Origin: Thermoplasmata archaeon
GTDB lineage: Archaea; Thermoplasmatota; Thermoplasmata; Thermoplasmatales; GCA-001856825
NCBI GenBank assembly: GCA_021792355.1
Contig: JAJYUV010000002.1
Coordinates: 186,581 to 250,580, forward strand
Direction of reading: 5' to 3'
Length of the DNA: 64,000 bases
Position numbers and translations under genes: made by a program. Under the pieces are notes generated by a model. The model was not told the DNA's origin. It worked only from the letters and a program-made list of their open reading frames with translations, and made no database searches. Every line of letters starts with the position of its first letter. Position 1 is the first letter of the stretch. Of the stretch, positions 9,546-18,154 are shown one piece after another.

Positions 9546-10333
9546 CTCTCTTTCTTGCCGGGTCTCTTCCTCCCTAATGAAGGAAGTGGTACAACAATAA
9601 GGGCAATGAGGACGACCAACACTATCACCATAATTTCATTACTTTCCGCCGGTATGTAGTATGTGTTGTGCGTAACCCAGAGTTTTAGAACCCCTACCAC
9701 TGGAAGATATCCTACTGCATACCCAAAAACTTGTGTTGAATTGACTAGAGTATTATCAATGCCTGTATCCTGATCGGCTGCAATCGTGTAATTGCCAGAA
9801 GTGTATCCTGAGGACCCGAAATTGTGGTCCCCCATCGTAACGAAGCCAGTCTCTCCTATGTAATTCTGTAGGTTCACAAGGAGATTTTTGTGAGAATAAC
9901 CTACGTCGGTGATGTAAACATAAGGGCCACTGATCTTTAGCCATGATGGATTGTCGTTTCCGTAAAGTATCGGGGTAGACCCGTTCCATCCTTCAACGTA
10001 GAACATTGCCCTGTGTATAACTAATTCTCCTCGATATTGATCGTTGTAGATTATTACGTTTCCATACTCTCCATAATTTATCGGGTAGCCCTTCTCTCTT
10101 GCAACTAGGTAAGTCTGCACATCCACATAGGATTCTATCTTCTTGACTCCGACTATGTCTCCTGTGTTTATAGCTCCATACACAAAGTTGCTCCCGTGCT
10201 GCATAGAACTGGACTCGACAATCACAGCAGGGGGCCAGTTACCCGTGTATAGGAATAGAGATGAAAAAATAATCGCGATGACCGCGACTACGGCAACTAC
10301 GCTAATGACTTCATTCCTGTACTTGAACGTCAC
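9542..10333 (-). CDS. Archaeal/eukaryotic-type signal peptidase I (S26B)
   Basis: A 263-residue membrane protease with an N-terminal helix (about residues 8-30) and a C-terminal helix (about 232-252). Catalytic residues are recognisable: S43 in VESSSMQHG, H107 in LVIHRAM, and an aspartate in TMGDHN near D169. The Ser-His(-Asp) arrangement, with His in place of the bacterial Lys, marks the Sec11-like archaeal type, which removes signal peptides from secreted proteins. At 263 residues it is longer than minimal Sec11 proteins because of an inserted loop between the His and Asp boxes. The start is GTG. It sits convergent to an exported-solute-binding-protein operon. Confidence 0.8.
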   Translation of the reverse strand: MTFKYRNEVISVVAVVAVIAIIFSSLFLYTGNWPPAVIVESSSMQHGSNFVYGAINTGDIVGVKKIESYVDVQTYLVAREKGYPINYGEYGNVIIYNDQYRGELVIHRAMFYVEGWNGSTPILYGNDNPSWLKISGPYVYITDVGYSHKNLLVNLQNYIGETGFVTMGDHNFGSSGYTSGNYTIAADQDTGIDNTLVNSTQVFGYAVGYLPVVGVLKLWVTHNTYYIPAESNEIMVIVLVVLIALIVVPLPSLGRKRPGKKES

Positions 10334-10399
10334 TGACGGCTTAGAATAACATCGATTAAATCATTTTCTGTCGTTTCCAGATGGAAAATTTTCAGAGAG

Positions 10400-10411
10400 A
10401 TAAATTTTTAT
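10400..10411 (+). promoter_or_regulatory. TATA box of the Lrp-family gene
   Basis: ATAAATTTTTAT-like sequence centred about 31 bases upstream of the ATG at 10437, giving a leader of only a few bases. Confidence 0.5.
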
Positions 10412-10436
10412 TGACTCCCACTATATCAAGAAGAAC

Positions 10437-10931
10437 ATGAAGAGTGAAAAAATTACAGTAGAACAACTAAACGAGCTCGATAAAAAGATACTTCTTAGTA
10501 TCTTTGACACAAGGGAAACAAACCTTAGCGTCATTTCGAAAAAGGTTGGAGTTTCGAAGTCCACAGTTCACAACAGGCTGAAGAAAATGAAGAGCAGTCG
10601 TTTCCTGAAGGGCGTTATTCCTCTCATCAACCAGATCAATCTCGATAAGAGTATCACCGCCGTTTCCCTTATCAATGCAAGATACGGACCGGAATATGGG
10701 GAGGCAATAGGGTCAAGAATTGCAAAGATCAAAGGAGTCTGGGCCGTTTATTTTGTCCTGGGTAGTATTGATTTCGTTGCGCTGATTCGTGCCAACAGTA
10801 AAGCAGAGTTGGGAAGCATCGTGAACGAGCTTTCAAAGACACCCGGAGTGGAGAGAAGCGAAACTATTATGGCGCTCAATACTGTAAAGGAAGATTTCCC
10901 AGAGTCCCTAAAACTGATCATAAAGGAATGA
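10437..10931 (+). CDS. Lrp/AsnC-family transcriptional regulator
   Basis: A 164-residue protein with an N-terminal winged helix-turn-helix (LDKKILLSIFDTRETNLSVISKKVGVSKSTVHNRLKKMK, about residues 14-53, quoted in part: SVISKKVGVSKSTVHNRL) and a C-terminal RAM/AsnC ligand-binding domain (about 75-160). Members bind amino acids and control amino-acid metabolism. It stands alone between the importer and the GABA-type aminotransferase genes and is the obvious candidate regulator of the whole catabolic block, though targets cannot be proven from sequence. A short near-leaderless transcript is predicted. Confidence 0.85.
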   Translation: MKSEKITVEQLNELDKKILLSIFDTRETNLSVISKKVGVSKSTVHNRLKKMKSSRFLKGVIPLINQINLDKSITAVSLINARYGPEYGEAIGSRIAKIKGVWAVYFVLGSIDFVALIRANSKAELGSIVNELSKTPGVERSETIMALNTVKEDFPESLKLIIKE

Positions 10932-11010
10932 AAGAGAAATTAATCAAAAAAATAAGAATTTTTCAGGAAACTTTTTCTTTAGTTTGATTTAGTGGAGAAA
11001 CTTATCCACG

Positions 11011-11020
11011 TTTAATATAC
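11011..11020 (+). promoter_or_regulatory. TATA box of the GABA-type aminotransferase operon
   Basis: TTTAATATAC centred about 34 bases before the ATG at 11050; the expected leader is about 8 bases. The TAATATACCC string is shared with the promoter at 1051-1060. Confidence 0.5.
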
Positions 11021-11049
11021 CCGATAAGCATGAATGCAAGTGGTAAGAT

Positions 11050-12426
11050 ATGTCAGTGCAGGTCTCCAGTAGACTAAGTTTAGAAAATGCGCCAATCTTA
11101 AAAACCAGTATTCCGGGACCTAAATCGAGGCAATTTTTAGAAATCCAGGACAAGCTGGAAACTTCCAGCAGGTCGTACACAAGTTTCTTCAAATTTGCGG
11201 CTGATTACGGGAAGGGATCTACAATCGTCGACCTGGATGGTAACGTGTTTATCGACTGGTTCGCAGGAGTTTCTGTTCTCAATCTCGGACACGGACATCC
11301 TGCGATCGTGCAAGCCCTAAAAGGACAGATCGATAAGATGACTCACATAACAGAGGTTCCTACGGAAGCCAGGATAAATTATCTTAAGAAACTGAACTCT
11401 GTTCTCCCTGAAAAAATGCGGGACAATTCCAAAATACTGATGACCGTCAGCGGGGCGGATGCTTGTGAGGCTGCCGTGTCTTTAGCAAGGTACAACTCAA
11501 AAAAGCCGACGATCATTGCGTTCACTGGTTCGTATCACGGTATTGCTGGTGGTATAGTTGGAGCGACCTCCAATTCTCATTACAGGGACTATGCTGGGTT
11601 CGGTTCTCAGAACTACGTATACGCACCATATCCCTATCCCTATAGGTTCCCGGGAAAGACTAGACAAGAAGATATCTCAAAGGAAGTTATAGGAAGGATC
11701 GAAGAGATGATAAGGGATCCTTACTCCGGAGTTCCTCCGGTCGGAGGGATCATAGTTGAGCCGGTACAGGGAGAGGGTGGTTACATAGTTCCTCCAGACG
11801 ACTTTCTGCCAATGTTGAGAGAAACGTGTGACGAGCATTCTATTCCGCTCATAGTGGATGAGGTACAGAGTGGAATCGGTAGAACGGGAAAGGTGTGGGC
11901 ATCCGAGTACCAGAAAGTGACTCCGGATATAATGTGTATATCCAAGAGCATTGGAGGGGGGATACCTATTTCCTCAGTAGCCTACAGAAATGATTTCGAT
12001 CAGATCCCGAAGGCATTCCACCTTGGAACATATCGAGGAAACCCGCTAGGGCTCGCGGCGGGAACGGCAATACTTGATATTGTAAGGGAAGAGAAATTCC
12101 TCGAAAGAGTAAGATCCAAGGGGAAATACGTACTCAGCAGGTTTGAGGAAGTTCAAAGAGATTCAAAGATAATCGGGGAAGCCAGAGGGAGAGGATTCAT
12201 GATTGCCAGCGAGATCGTCAAGAATAAACCTGACAAGACGCCTGGAACTGAACTCGCAGGGATGGTAAGGGAGTCGATGTTCCAGAAGGGAGTGCTGATG
12301 CACACATGCGGCCATTATGGAAACGTTATGCGATTCATGGCTCCTCTCACCATAGAGGACGACCTTCTAGAGAAAGGAATTTCAATTTTTGAGGAAGCAA
12401 TAAAGGAAACGGAAGTAAGAGCATGA
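11050..12426 (+). CDS. 4-aminobutyrate aminotransferase-like class III aminotransferase
   Basis: A 458-residue PLP enzyme. K299 in CISKSIGGGIP is the PLP lysine and D270 in IVDEVQSGIGRTG binds the cofactor. The N-terminal IPGPKSR motif and GHGHPAIVQA fit the archaeal GABA/ornithine aminotransferase-like clade, which also contains amino-acid racemases, so transamination is likely but not certain. It overlaps the following aldehyde dehydrogenase by four bases (ATGA), so the two proteins are made together. Predicted role: convert GABA or a related omega-amino acid to its semialdehyde. Confidence 0.8.
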   Translation: MSVQVSSRLSLENAPILKTSIPGPKSRQFLEIQDKLETSSRSYTSFFKFAADYGKGSTIVDLDGNVFIDWFAGVSVLNLGHGHPAIVQALKGQIDKMTHITEVPTEARINYLKKLNSVLPEKMRDNSKILMTVSGADACEAAVSLARYNSKKPTIIAFTGSYHGIAGGIVGATSNSHYRDYAGFGSQNYVYAPYPYPYRFPGKTRQEDISKEVIGRIEEMIRDPYSGVPPVGGIIVEPVQGEGGYIVPPDDFLPMLRETCDEHSIPLIVDEVQSGIGRTGKVWASEYQKVTPDIMCISKSIGGGIPISSVAYRNDFDQIPKAFHLGTYRGNPLGLAAGTAILDIVREEKFLERVRSKGKYVLSRFEEVQRDSKIIGEARGRGFMIASEIVKNKPDKTPGTELAGMVRESMFQKGVLMHTCGHYGNVMRFMAPLTIEDDLLEKGISIFEEAIKETEVRA

Positions 12427-13739
12427 GCATAGTAACGAGGGATCCATATACGCAGAAAGTCCTGGAAACATTCAAAACTGACAGTCCGGAGGACGCACTA
12501 CGAAAAATAAAAGATGTAAGAGAACACCAGAAGAGCTGGAAGGAAGATCTCGATGATAGGGTAGATCATTTCAGGAAAGTCATTAAACCCAACTTTGAGA
12601 AGAAGACTGACGAGCTTGCAAGAACAATGACGGAGGAAATGGGAAAGCCAATCTCCCAGAGCATTTCAGAGGTAAAGAAGAGCATCAAGCTCCTTGATTA
12701 TTTAATAGAGAATGCCAACGATATCTACGCTGCAGAAACCGTCAAGACAGAGGCATTCAAGAGTTATGTTAGATTTGACCCAATTGGAGTGATCATGTGC
12801 ATAGAGCCATGGAATTTTCCTGTATGGCAGGTAGCGAGAGCAGCCTTCCCTGCTATGATGGCGGGAAACGGAGTAGTATTGAAGCACGCCAGCATTGTCA
12901 CGGGTGTTTCAATGAAACTTCAGGAGATTATAGATTCTCCAATCTTCAAGAGCTTGGTTGTGGACGGTAAAACTGCAACCTCCCTGATAAAACATGTGGA
13001 AGGAGTAGCATTTACTGGGTCCACTCCTGTTGGATCTGGAATAGCATCTGAGGCAGGGAAGGAACTCAAGAGAGTCGTCATGGAACTCGGAGGCTCCGAT
13101 CCGTTTATAGTCCTCGACTCTGCGGACATGAAGGCAGCTGCAAAGGGAGCGGCTGTAGGGAGATTGCAGAACAATGGACAGAGTTGTATTGCGTCCAAGA
13201 GATTCCTCGTGCAGGAGAGTGCCTACGACGACTTCAAGGAGCTCGCAGAAGAAGAATTCTCGAAGGTAGTGATTGGGGATCCGAAGATAAAAGAGACATA
13301 TCTTGGCCCGCTATCCTCTGAGGAACAGAAACGGTCAGTGGAAGAACAGATAAGATACCTGGAATCCAGAGGCAAAGTGAAGTTCTTAGGAGAGGGTTCA
13401 GGAAATATCATACCTCCAGTCATTGCTGAACTGAACGAAAACTACGATGAAGAGATCTTTGGCCCAGTTGCAGTCCTCAGGAAGTTCAAGGACAAACGAG
13501 ATGCCATAAGAATAGCAAACGAGACTCCGTTCGGACTGGGAACTTCCATTTGGGGAGACAGGAACGAGGCAGAGACTATGGTCAAAGATATAGAGGCAGG
13601 AATGGTGTTCATAAATAGCATTGTCTTCTCTGACCCTAGAATTCCGTTTGGGGGAATAAAGAAGAGCGGGCTGGGCAGGGAACTTTCAAAGTATGGGAGC
13701 AGGGAGTTTACGAACATGAAAACGGTCTGGGTCAGCTAG
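12423..13739 (+). CDS. Succinate-semialdehyde-type aldehyde dehydrogenase
   Basis: A 438-residue NAD(P)-dependent aldehyde dehydrogenase, short like the Sad/YneI branch. The catalytic cysteine is C255 in NNGQSCIASKRF and the general base is E221 in MELGG, so unlike the enzyme at 4172 it is the hydrolytic kind that yields a free acid. The conserved EPWNFPVWQ and FTGSTPVG segments are present. With the overlapping aminotransferase upstream it would complete GABA to succinate. Related archaeal enzymes oxidise glyceraldehyde or lactaldehyde, so the substrate is open. Its 3' end overlaps the convergent fibrillarin gene by eight bases. Confidence 0.82.
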   Translation: MSIVTRDPYTQKVLETFKTDSPEDALRKIKDVREHQKSWKEDLDDRVDHFRKVIKPNFEKKTDELARTMTEEMGKPISQSISEVKKSIKLLDYLIENANDIYAAETVKTEAFKSYVRFDPIGVIMCIEPWNFPVWQVARAAFPAMMAGNGVVLKHASIVTGVSMKLQEIIDSPIFKSLVVDGKTATSLIKHVEGVAFTGSTPVGSGIASEAGKELKRVVMELGGSDPFIVLDSADMKAAAKGAAVGRLQNNGQSCIASKRFLVQESAYDDFKELAEEEFSKVVIGDPKIKETYLGPLSSEEQKRSVEEQIRYLESRGKVKFLGEGSGNIIPPVIAELNENYDEEIFGPVAVLRKFKDKRDAIRIANETPFGLGTSIWGDRNEAETMVKDIEAGMVFINSIVFSDPRIPFGGIKKSGLGRELSKYGSREFTNMKTVWVS

Positions 13740-14361
13740 AGACAGTTATTGCATAGTGCCCCTTGTGAAATCTTGAAATGTCCTTGACCTGATGAACTGA
13801 AAAATTTTCTTTTACCCTATTAATTTCCTTTTCTACCGAGAAATCACTCCTTAGAGAGAAGGTTTTTAGCATTAATATTCCCCTTTTGGTTCCAAAGTGT
13901 TCCAAATTCTTTGCGAAAATGTCTATTTGATTTGGTTGTGAGACATCCTGGTATACTATGTCCACTCTATCGACGAATATCCCGTACAACTCCGGTTTCT
14001 GTGCATCTGACAGGATCGGAAAAATATTCTCCTTGATTCCAGAAAGGGAAGTTAGCTTTATGAAAGGGACTGGTGCAAACTCAACGGCAAAAATCGAACC
14101 AGTCGAAAGAGAGTCCGCTAGGTGAGAGGCAGTAGTACCCGCCCCCGCCCCAAGATAAAGCATGTGATCCCCCTTTCTTATGTCCGGTTTAAGGCCCATT
14201 CTTATTGATGATGAGAGCTTGGACCGAAGGGGGGAAAAAATCCTGTAGTACTTACCTCCTCGGTTAGTCACCTGTTCACCGTAGATCGATTTCCCGTCCT
14301 TTGACTGAGAATACAAATTCCCCTTATCCTCGAAGAAATTAGGGACCTGAAGTTCTCTCAT
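13732..14361 (-). CDS. flpA: Fibrillarin-like rRNA/tRNA 2'-O-methyltransferase
   Basis: A 209-residue SAM-dependent methyltransferase. Motif I reads YLGAGAGTTASHLAD, followed by AVEFAP (ribose-binding acid) and DIVYQDVSQPNQ, which together identify fibrillarin. It is the catalytic subunit of box C/D guide ribonucleoproteins that methylate ribose in rRNA and tRNA. The usual neighbour, Nop5, is absent; instead the ATG overlaps the stop of the PAN gene (TGATG), implying translational coupling with the proteasome ATPase. Confidence 0.92.
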   Translation of the reverse strand: MRELQVPNFFEDKGNLYSQSKDGKSIYGEQVTNRGGKYYRIFSPLRSKLSSSIRMGLKPDIRKGDHMLYLGAGAGTTASHLADSLSTGSIFAVEFAPVPFIKLTSLSGIKENIFPILSDAQKPELYGIFVDRVDIVYQDVSQPNQIDIFAKNLEHFGTKRGILMLKTFSLRSDFSVEKEINRVKENFSVHQVKDISRFHKGHYAITVSS

Positions 14362-15549
14362 CAGACGAACATCTCGAGGTTTCCTTTACCTTGGGAGGAT
14401 CTGTTTCTCTGGACGTTCATCTTTTCCACGCCCTTTACAAGATCGGACTGCAGTATGTGATCTCTTCCGTCTCTAATCGCGAACATGCCACCTTCTACTA
14501 CCGATGCTTTTAGGTCTGCTCCAGAGAAGCCCTCAGTTATCTCAGCAATCTTCTCAAGATTTACTTCCCTGAGATTCATTCTCTTAGTGTGAATCTTGAT
14601 TATTTCCACTCTTCCTCTCTTGTCAGGAAGTGGAATTTCTATGATTCTATCGAATCTTCCGGGCCTCGTAAGCGCCTCATCCAGAGTGTCGGGTCTGTTG
14701 GTAGCACCGACCAGCTTTATATTTCCAAGAGGCTCAAATCCATCTATCTCTGCCAGCAATTGCATCAACGTTCTCTGAACCTCTCTGTCACCTGACGTCG
14801 ACGAATCGATTCTTCTGGACCCTATTGCATCAAGTTCGTCGATGAAAATTATCGAAGGCGCTTTCTTTCTTGCGAGATCAAAGAGTTCCCTTACAAGTCT
14901 AGCTCCCTCTCCTATGTACTTTCGTACGAGCTCGGATGCTACTACTCTTATGAAAGTAGCATTGGTGCTGTTTGCAACTGCCTTGGCAAGAAGCGTTTTC
15001 CCGGTTCCTGGTGCTCCCACTAGGAGGACTCCCGTAGGTGGTTCAATTCCGACTTTTCTGAATATTTCAGGATTAAGCAGTGGGAGTTCGACCATTTCCT
15101 TCACCTCCCTGATCTGCTTCTCTAGTGCCCCTATATCATTGAAGGTCACGTTTGGTTTCTCAGCAATTTCCGCAGCAACAACCGTTGGGTCGTACGCTTC
15201 TGGAATCACAGAAATAACTGAGAGCGTGGCCTTGTTCAAAGCGACTCTAGTTCCGACTGTGAGTTTCGATGTTGGGATGTGTTCTGAGGTGTAGACCAAA
15301 AAACTTGGACCGGTAGAGCTCCTTATAACAACCCTTCTCTCATCGATAACGTCTTCTATGGAACCTATTAGAAGTGGTGGAAGCTTTAGCCTATTTATCT
15401 CTTTTTTGAGTCTTTCTATTTCTTCTGTTAGCCTCTTATTCTCAAGCTCCGAATATCTTTTTTCCTCCTCAGCTGTTCTTAGCTGCCTGAGAACTTCTTC
15501 GACGTCGTTATATCCATCTATATCGTCGTCCGTCTTCGTCTGCCTTCAC
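14361..15549 (-). CDS. pan: Proteasome-activating nucleotidase (PAN) with an apparent frameshift near its start
   Basis: An AAA ATPase that unfolds proteins for the 20S proteasome. Walker A is GAPGTGKTLLAKA, Walker B IIFIDELDAIG, and a second region of homology ends in RPGRFDR. The protein ends in MFV, a hydrophobic-Phe-X variant of the HbYX docking tail. Homology (LPPLLIGS, DERRVVIRSSTGPSF) and the upstream coiled coil extend beyond the first in-frame start codon (TTG 15299), yet that frame has no ATG, GTG or TTG before a stop. A GTG at 15549, 26 bases after a good TATA box, opens a different frame that ends after 13 codons. One extra G at 15530-15531, followed by tandem CGA codons, separates the two frames. 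Sequencing error, mutation or +1 frameshifting are all possible. Confidence 0.8.
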
Positions 15550-15571
15550 CAGCCTCTAAAACTATCCTCCT

Positions 15572-15579
15572 TATTTAAA
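15572..15579 (-). promoter_or_regulatory. pan: TATA box of the PAN-fibrillarin operon
   Basis: TTTAAATA on the minus strand, centred 26-27 bases from the GTG at 15549. The exact leaderless spacing supports that GTG as the true start of PAN in spite of the frame conflict. Confidence 0.6.
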
Positions 15580-15677
15580 TCTAATGTATGAAGTCAAATC
15601 TATGCGGCTTTTTAGCAGTCTTCTACAGGCCCTCGAGGTGTCTAAATATTATGGTGAATAGAATCCCAGTCCGTGAT

Positions 15678-17024
15678 TCAGGTCTGCGTTCTTCCAGATT
15701 TGACAACCGATTTTACTACTTTTCTATCAAAGCCCACTGCGTAATACACGGCCGCAGCGACAATGAAACCGACAAAATAGCTGATGTCTATCCCGCCAAG
15801 CGACCTCGATATGAAGAAAGTGTAATTAAAATTTCCAAAGAAGATGTTCATGAATGGAACCGATACCAATAGACCAGCGAAATATGCGGCTATTCCGTTC
15901 CAGTTTACTTTCTTTTCAAATTTGAGCGTTTGCCTCTTAAGGACCAAGAAGTCGACAATCAAGATAGCGACCCATGGCGATATCCAGTAGTCAAGAACTA
16001 AGAGGAAGTTGTCGAAGAACGCATAGAAGTGTTCGTAAAATATCAAAGAGAGTACCAGTCCAGCAACTGCAACCAGACCAACAAACCTTGTTCTCCTTAG
16101 TTTTATTCCTCCGACTAGACCAGAGAGAGAGGCAGAATACAGGTTCAGGACGTTTGCGGCTATTCCTCCTAGAGCGATTGCAATCAAGGAGAGGGGATAC
16201 AAGACCCCCGAAATACTTTTGAGCGAAGCTATTGACTGTGAACTTAGAGTGACAAATGAAATTATCAGGGCAATTATCTCGACAAAAGTTGTTGATACGA
16301 AAGCTCCTGCGAACGTGTTGGAGAAAACCTTTTTCAGAGAGACATTTTGAGGGAGATATCTGGAGTAGTCAGAAGCGTATGGTCCCCAGCTCATAAGATA
16401 ACTGTAAGATAGTGCGATCATGCCAAAGAAAGCGGTATCAAGCTTCACTGAGGAGATAGAAAGTCCAGAAATTGTTCCCAAACTGTGCCCACCCTCAAAG
16501 AACAGAACCTTGACGAATACGACGAGAAATAAGACGCCTAGCACGTAGGATAGAATTCTTTCGACCCTGTGAATAAAATTGTGACCGACATAGGCGACAA
16601 CGTATACCACCAGCACAAATATCGGAATCAGTAGAAGATACGTTGTTCCAAATATTAGGTAGAGGGCAGAAACACTCAGAATATTGTTTATGATGAACCA
16701 ACCACCTGTGTTCGAAAGATTGATGATCCCAAATACTCGCATTGTGAACCTTCCCATTGAGTTAGTGGTTCCCATCATTTGAGGGAAGCCTGTTTTAGGA
16801 CCCATCATTGCAGAGAATCCAACAATCGCTGCACCAAGTATATTTCCAATTATAATCGAAATTACCGAACTTGCAAAATTCATGTTCATAGAGAGGGGGA
16901 AGAATCCAAGCGCAAAATCTGCTATTGTCAGATTCGCAGCGAACCAAAGATTGAACAAGGAACGTGGCTTTCCTTGCCTTGAATCTGTAGGAATTCTTTG
17001 TATCCCGATACTTTCAAGGGTCAC
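15678..17024 (-). CDS. NCS1-family purine/cytosine permease-like transporter
   Basis: A 448-residue integral membrane protein with about twelve hydrophobic segments. GPKTGFPQMM and SDYSRYLPQN are NCS1 (nucleobase:cation symporter-1) hallmarks, and NLYSAS follows in the later half. Family members import cytosine, purines, hydantoins, thiamine or related cations-coupled substrates; which applies is not visible. The start is GTG 17024, 26 bases from a CTATATACT-type TATA box (17046-17054 on the opposite reading), so the transcript is leaderless. That box lies inside the 3' end of the adjacent thioesterase gene. Confidence 0.85.
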   Translation of the reverse strand: MTLESIGIQRIPTDSRQGKPRSLFNLWFAANLTIADFALGFFPLSMNMNFASSVISIIIGNILGAAIVGFSAMMGPKTGFPQMMGTTNSMGRFTMRVFGIINLSNTGGWFIINNILSVSALYLIFGTTYLLLIPIFVLVVYVVAYVGHNFIHRVERILSYVLGVLFLVVFVKVLFFEGGHSLGTISGLSISSVKLDTAFFGMIALSYSYLMSWGPYASDYSRYLPQNVSLKKVFSNTFAGAFVSTTFVEIIALIISFVTLSSQSIASLKSISGVLYPLSLIAIALGGIAANVLNLYSASLSGLVGGIKLRRTRFVGLVAVAGLVLSLIFYEHFYAFFDNFLLVLDYWISPWVAILIVDFLVLKRQTLKFEKKVNWNGIAAYFAGLLVSVPFMNIFFGNFNYTFFISRSLGGIDISYFVGFIVAAAVYYAVGFDRKVVKSVVKSGRTQT

Positions 17025-17045
17025 GTACGAACATGTGTTCGTATT

Positions 17046-17054
17046 CTATATACT
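17046..17054 (-). promoter_or_regulatory. TATA box of the NCS1 permease gene
   Basis: AGTATATAG on the minus strand, centred 26 bases before GTG 17024. It touches the stop codon of the upstream thioesterase gene, so the permease has its own promoter rather than depending on read-through. Confidence 0.55.
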
Positions 17055-17452
17055 TACTCGTTGAAAATGAACCAAGAGCCTGTTGCATATGCACAAAGTT
17101 TTCCCTCTCCGTCAAACACTTCCACTTTCACCACGCATATGTTTTTACCCTTTCGGATGACTTTTCCTACGGCTCTAGCAGGAGACTTCGACAGTGGATA
17201 CAGGAAATTGATGTCCAGATTGGTGGTAACTTGATTCCTCTTGCTTACCGAAAGGACCGCAGTTCCACCTGCTATATCGACGAGTGCGCAAATTACACCG
17301 CCATTCACGATGTTGCCCAGTCTCATGTGTTTGTTTTCGAGATTTAGCGTTGATTCTGCGCTTCCCTCGTCCAAAATTCTTGTCTTAATTCCAACGCAGT
17401 TAACGAAGGGATCTCTGTTTACCAACTGCTCCATGATGTCTTGGTCATCCAT
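17054..17452 (-). CDS. PaaI-family hotdog-fold thioesterase
   Basis: A 132-residue single hotdog domain. The segment HMRLGNIVNGGVICALVDIAGG is the family active-site region (in part: NIVNGGVICALVDIAGG), with the helix that shields the thioester. PaaI-type enzymes hydrolyse acyl- or aryl-CoA thioesters. The substrate is unknown. The ATG at 17452 is divergent from a methyltransferase with only 36 bases between the start codons. Confidence 0.8.
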   Translation of the reverse strand: MDDQDIMEQLVNRDPFVNCVGIKTRILDEGSAESTLNLENKHMRLGNIVNGGVICALVDIAGGTAVLSVSKRNQVTTNLDINFLYPLSKSPARAVGKVIRKGKNICVVKVEVFDGEGKLCAYATGSWFIFNE

Positions 17453-17488
17453 AAATCGAAATACATAACTGCTATATTAATCGGATTT
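17453..17488. promoter_or_regulatory. Compact divergent promoter (thioesterase / methyltransferase)
   Basis: Only 36 bases separate the divergent ATG codons at 17452 and 17489. A plus-strand TATA-like AAATACATA (17458-17466) sits 26 bases before the methyltransferase, and a minus-strand TTAATATAG (17474-17482) sits 26 bases before the thioesterase. Each box lies in the other gene's start region, so the two polymerase complexes should exclude each other. Confidence 0.55.
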
Positions 17489-18085
17489 ATGAGCCAGGAT
17501 CAAAGGAAATCGTGGAATAGGGAATATAGATTAAGGGGAAAGATCTGGAGAGGCGAACTCAAAGAAAAAGAGATTTTCGATGAAATTCTCCTCCCTGGAC
17601 TGACACTGGACAACGGGTGTGGAAATGGAAAGGGAACGCCTTTCATTAAGAACTCGATTGGACTTGATTTTTCAATATTTGCTCTGTCATTATACGTCGG
17701 TGAATCGAAAGTGCTTGGCGATATGCTTGCACTCCCTTTTAAAGATCGAACGTTTTCCAATGTGCTTTTTATACATTCATTGGATCATCTGAATTCTCAG
17801 GAGCGAGTTAAGGCCATCGAAGAAGCCGGAAGAGTGCTGAAAGCAGATGGTAAAGTGGTGGTCAGGGTGTTTTCAATCACAGATTTCAGGTATGGAAAAG
17901 GCCTGGAAATCGAGCCTAGGACGTTCCTCAGAGGGAACAGAATATCTACACACTACTTTGAGAAGGAAGAGTTCTCAGATCTACCACTATTTAAGGTGTC
18001 AAAAATTTACAATATTAATTATAATATAAATATAAGAAACAAGATATATAATAGAGAGGAATTTATTATAATTTTGATTAAATGA
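17489..18085 (+). CDS. Class I SAM-dependent methyltransferase
   Basis: A 198-residue protein with motif I LDNGCGNGKGTP, an acidic GLDFS after it, and a LPFKDRTFSNVLFIHSLDHL segment typical of methyltransferase type 11 and the Trm9-like group. The target is unknown. The frame is open from a TTG at 17441, but ATG 17489 fits a TATA box 26 bases upstream. The last 30 codons are very AT-rich and encode an Asn/Ile/Tyr-rich tail, unlike the rest. Confidence 0.7.
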   Translation: MSQDQRKSWNREYRLRGKIWRGELKEKEIFDEILLPGLTLDNGCGNGKGTPFIKNSIGLDFSIFALSLYVGESKVLGDMLALPFKDRTFSNVLFIHSLDHLNSQERVKAIEEAGRVLKADGKVVVRVFSITDFRYGKGLEIEPRTFLRGNRISTHYFEKEEFSDLPLFKVSKIYNINYNINIRNKIYNREEFIIILIK

Positions 18086-18121
18086 AAACAGAAAATATCC
18101 AATAATATTGAATCCGAGCGC

Positions 18122-18129
18122 TTTATAAA
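18122..18129 (+). promoter_or_regulatory. TATA box of the gyrBA operon
   Basis: TTTATAAA, a near-consensus archaeal TATA box, predicting transcription from about 18152. That is 30 bases before gyrB and 3 bases before an out-of-frame ATG at 18155. Confidence 0.6.
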
Positions 18130-18154
18130 CTCATCCATTCCAAATCATATATAT

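Noticed and set aside
11031..11078. Short ATG-started frame before the GABA-type aminotransferase
   Set aside because: Its ATG lies about ten bases before the predicted transcription start (about 11041), so it is unlikely to be in the mRNA.
15358..15591. Plus-strand ORF rich in Ser and Leu opposite the PAN N-terminus
   Set aside because: It is the mirror of the PAN coiled-coil coding region, which has clear homology.
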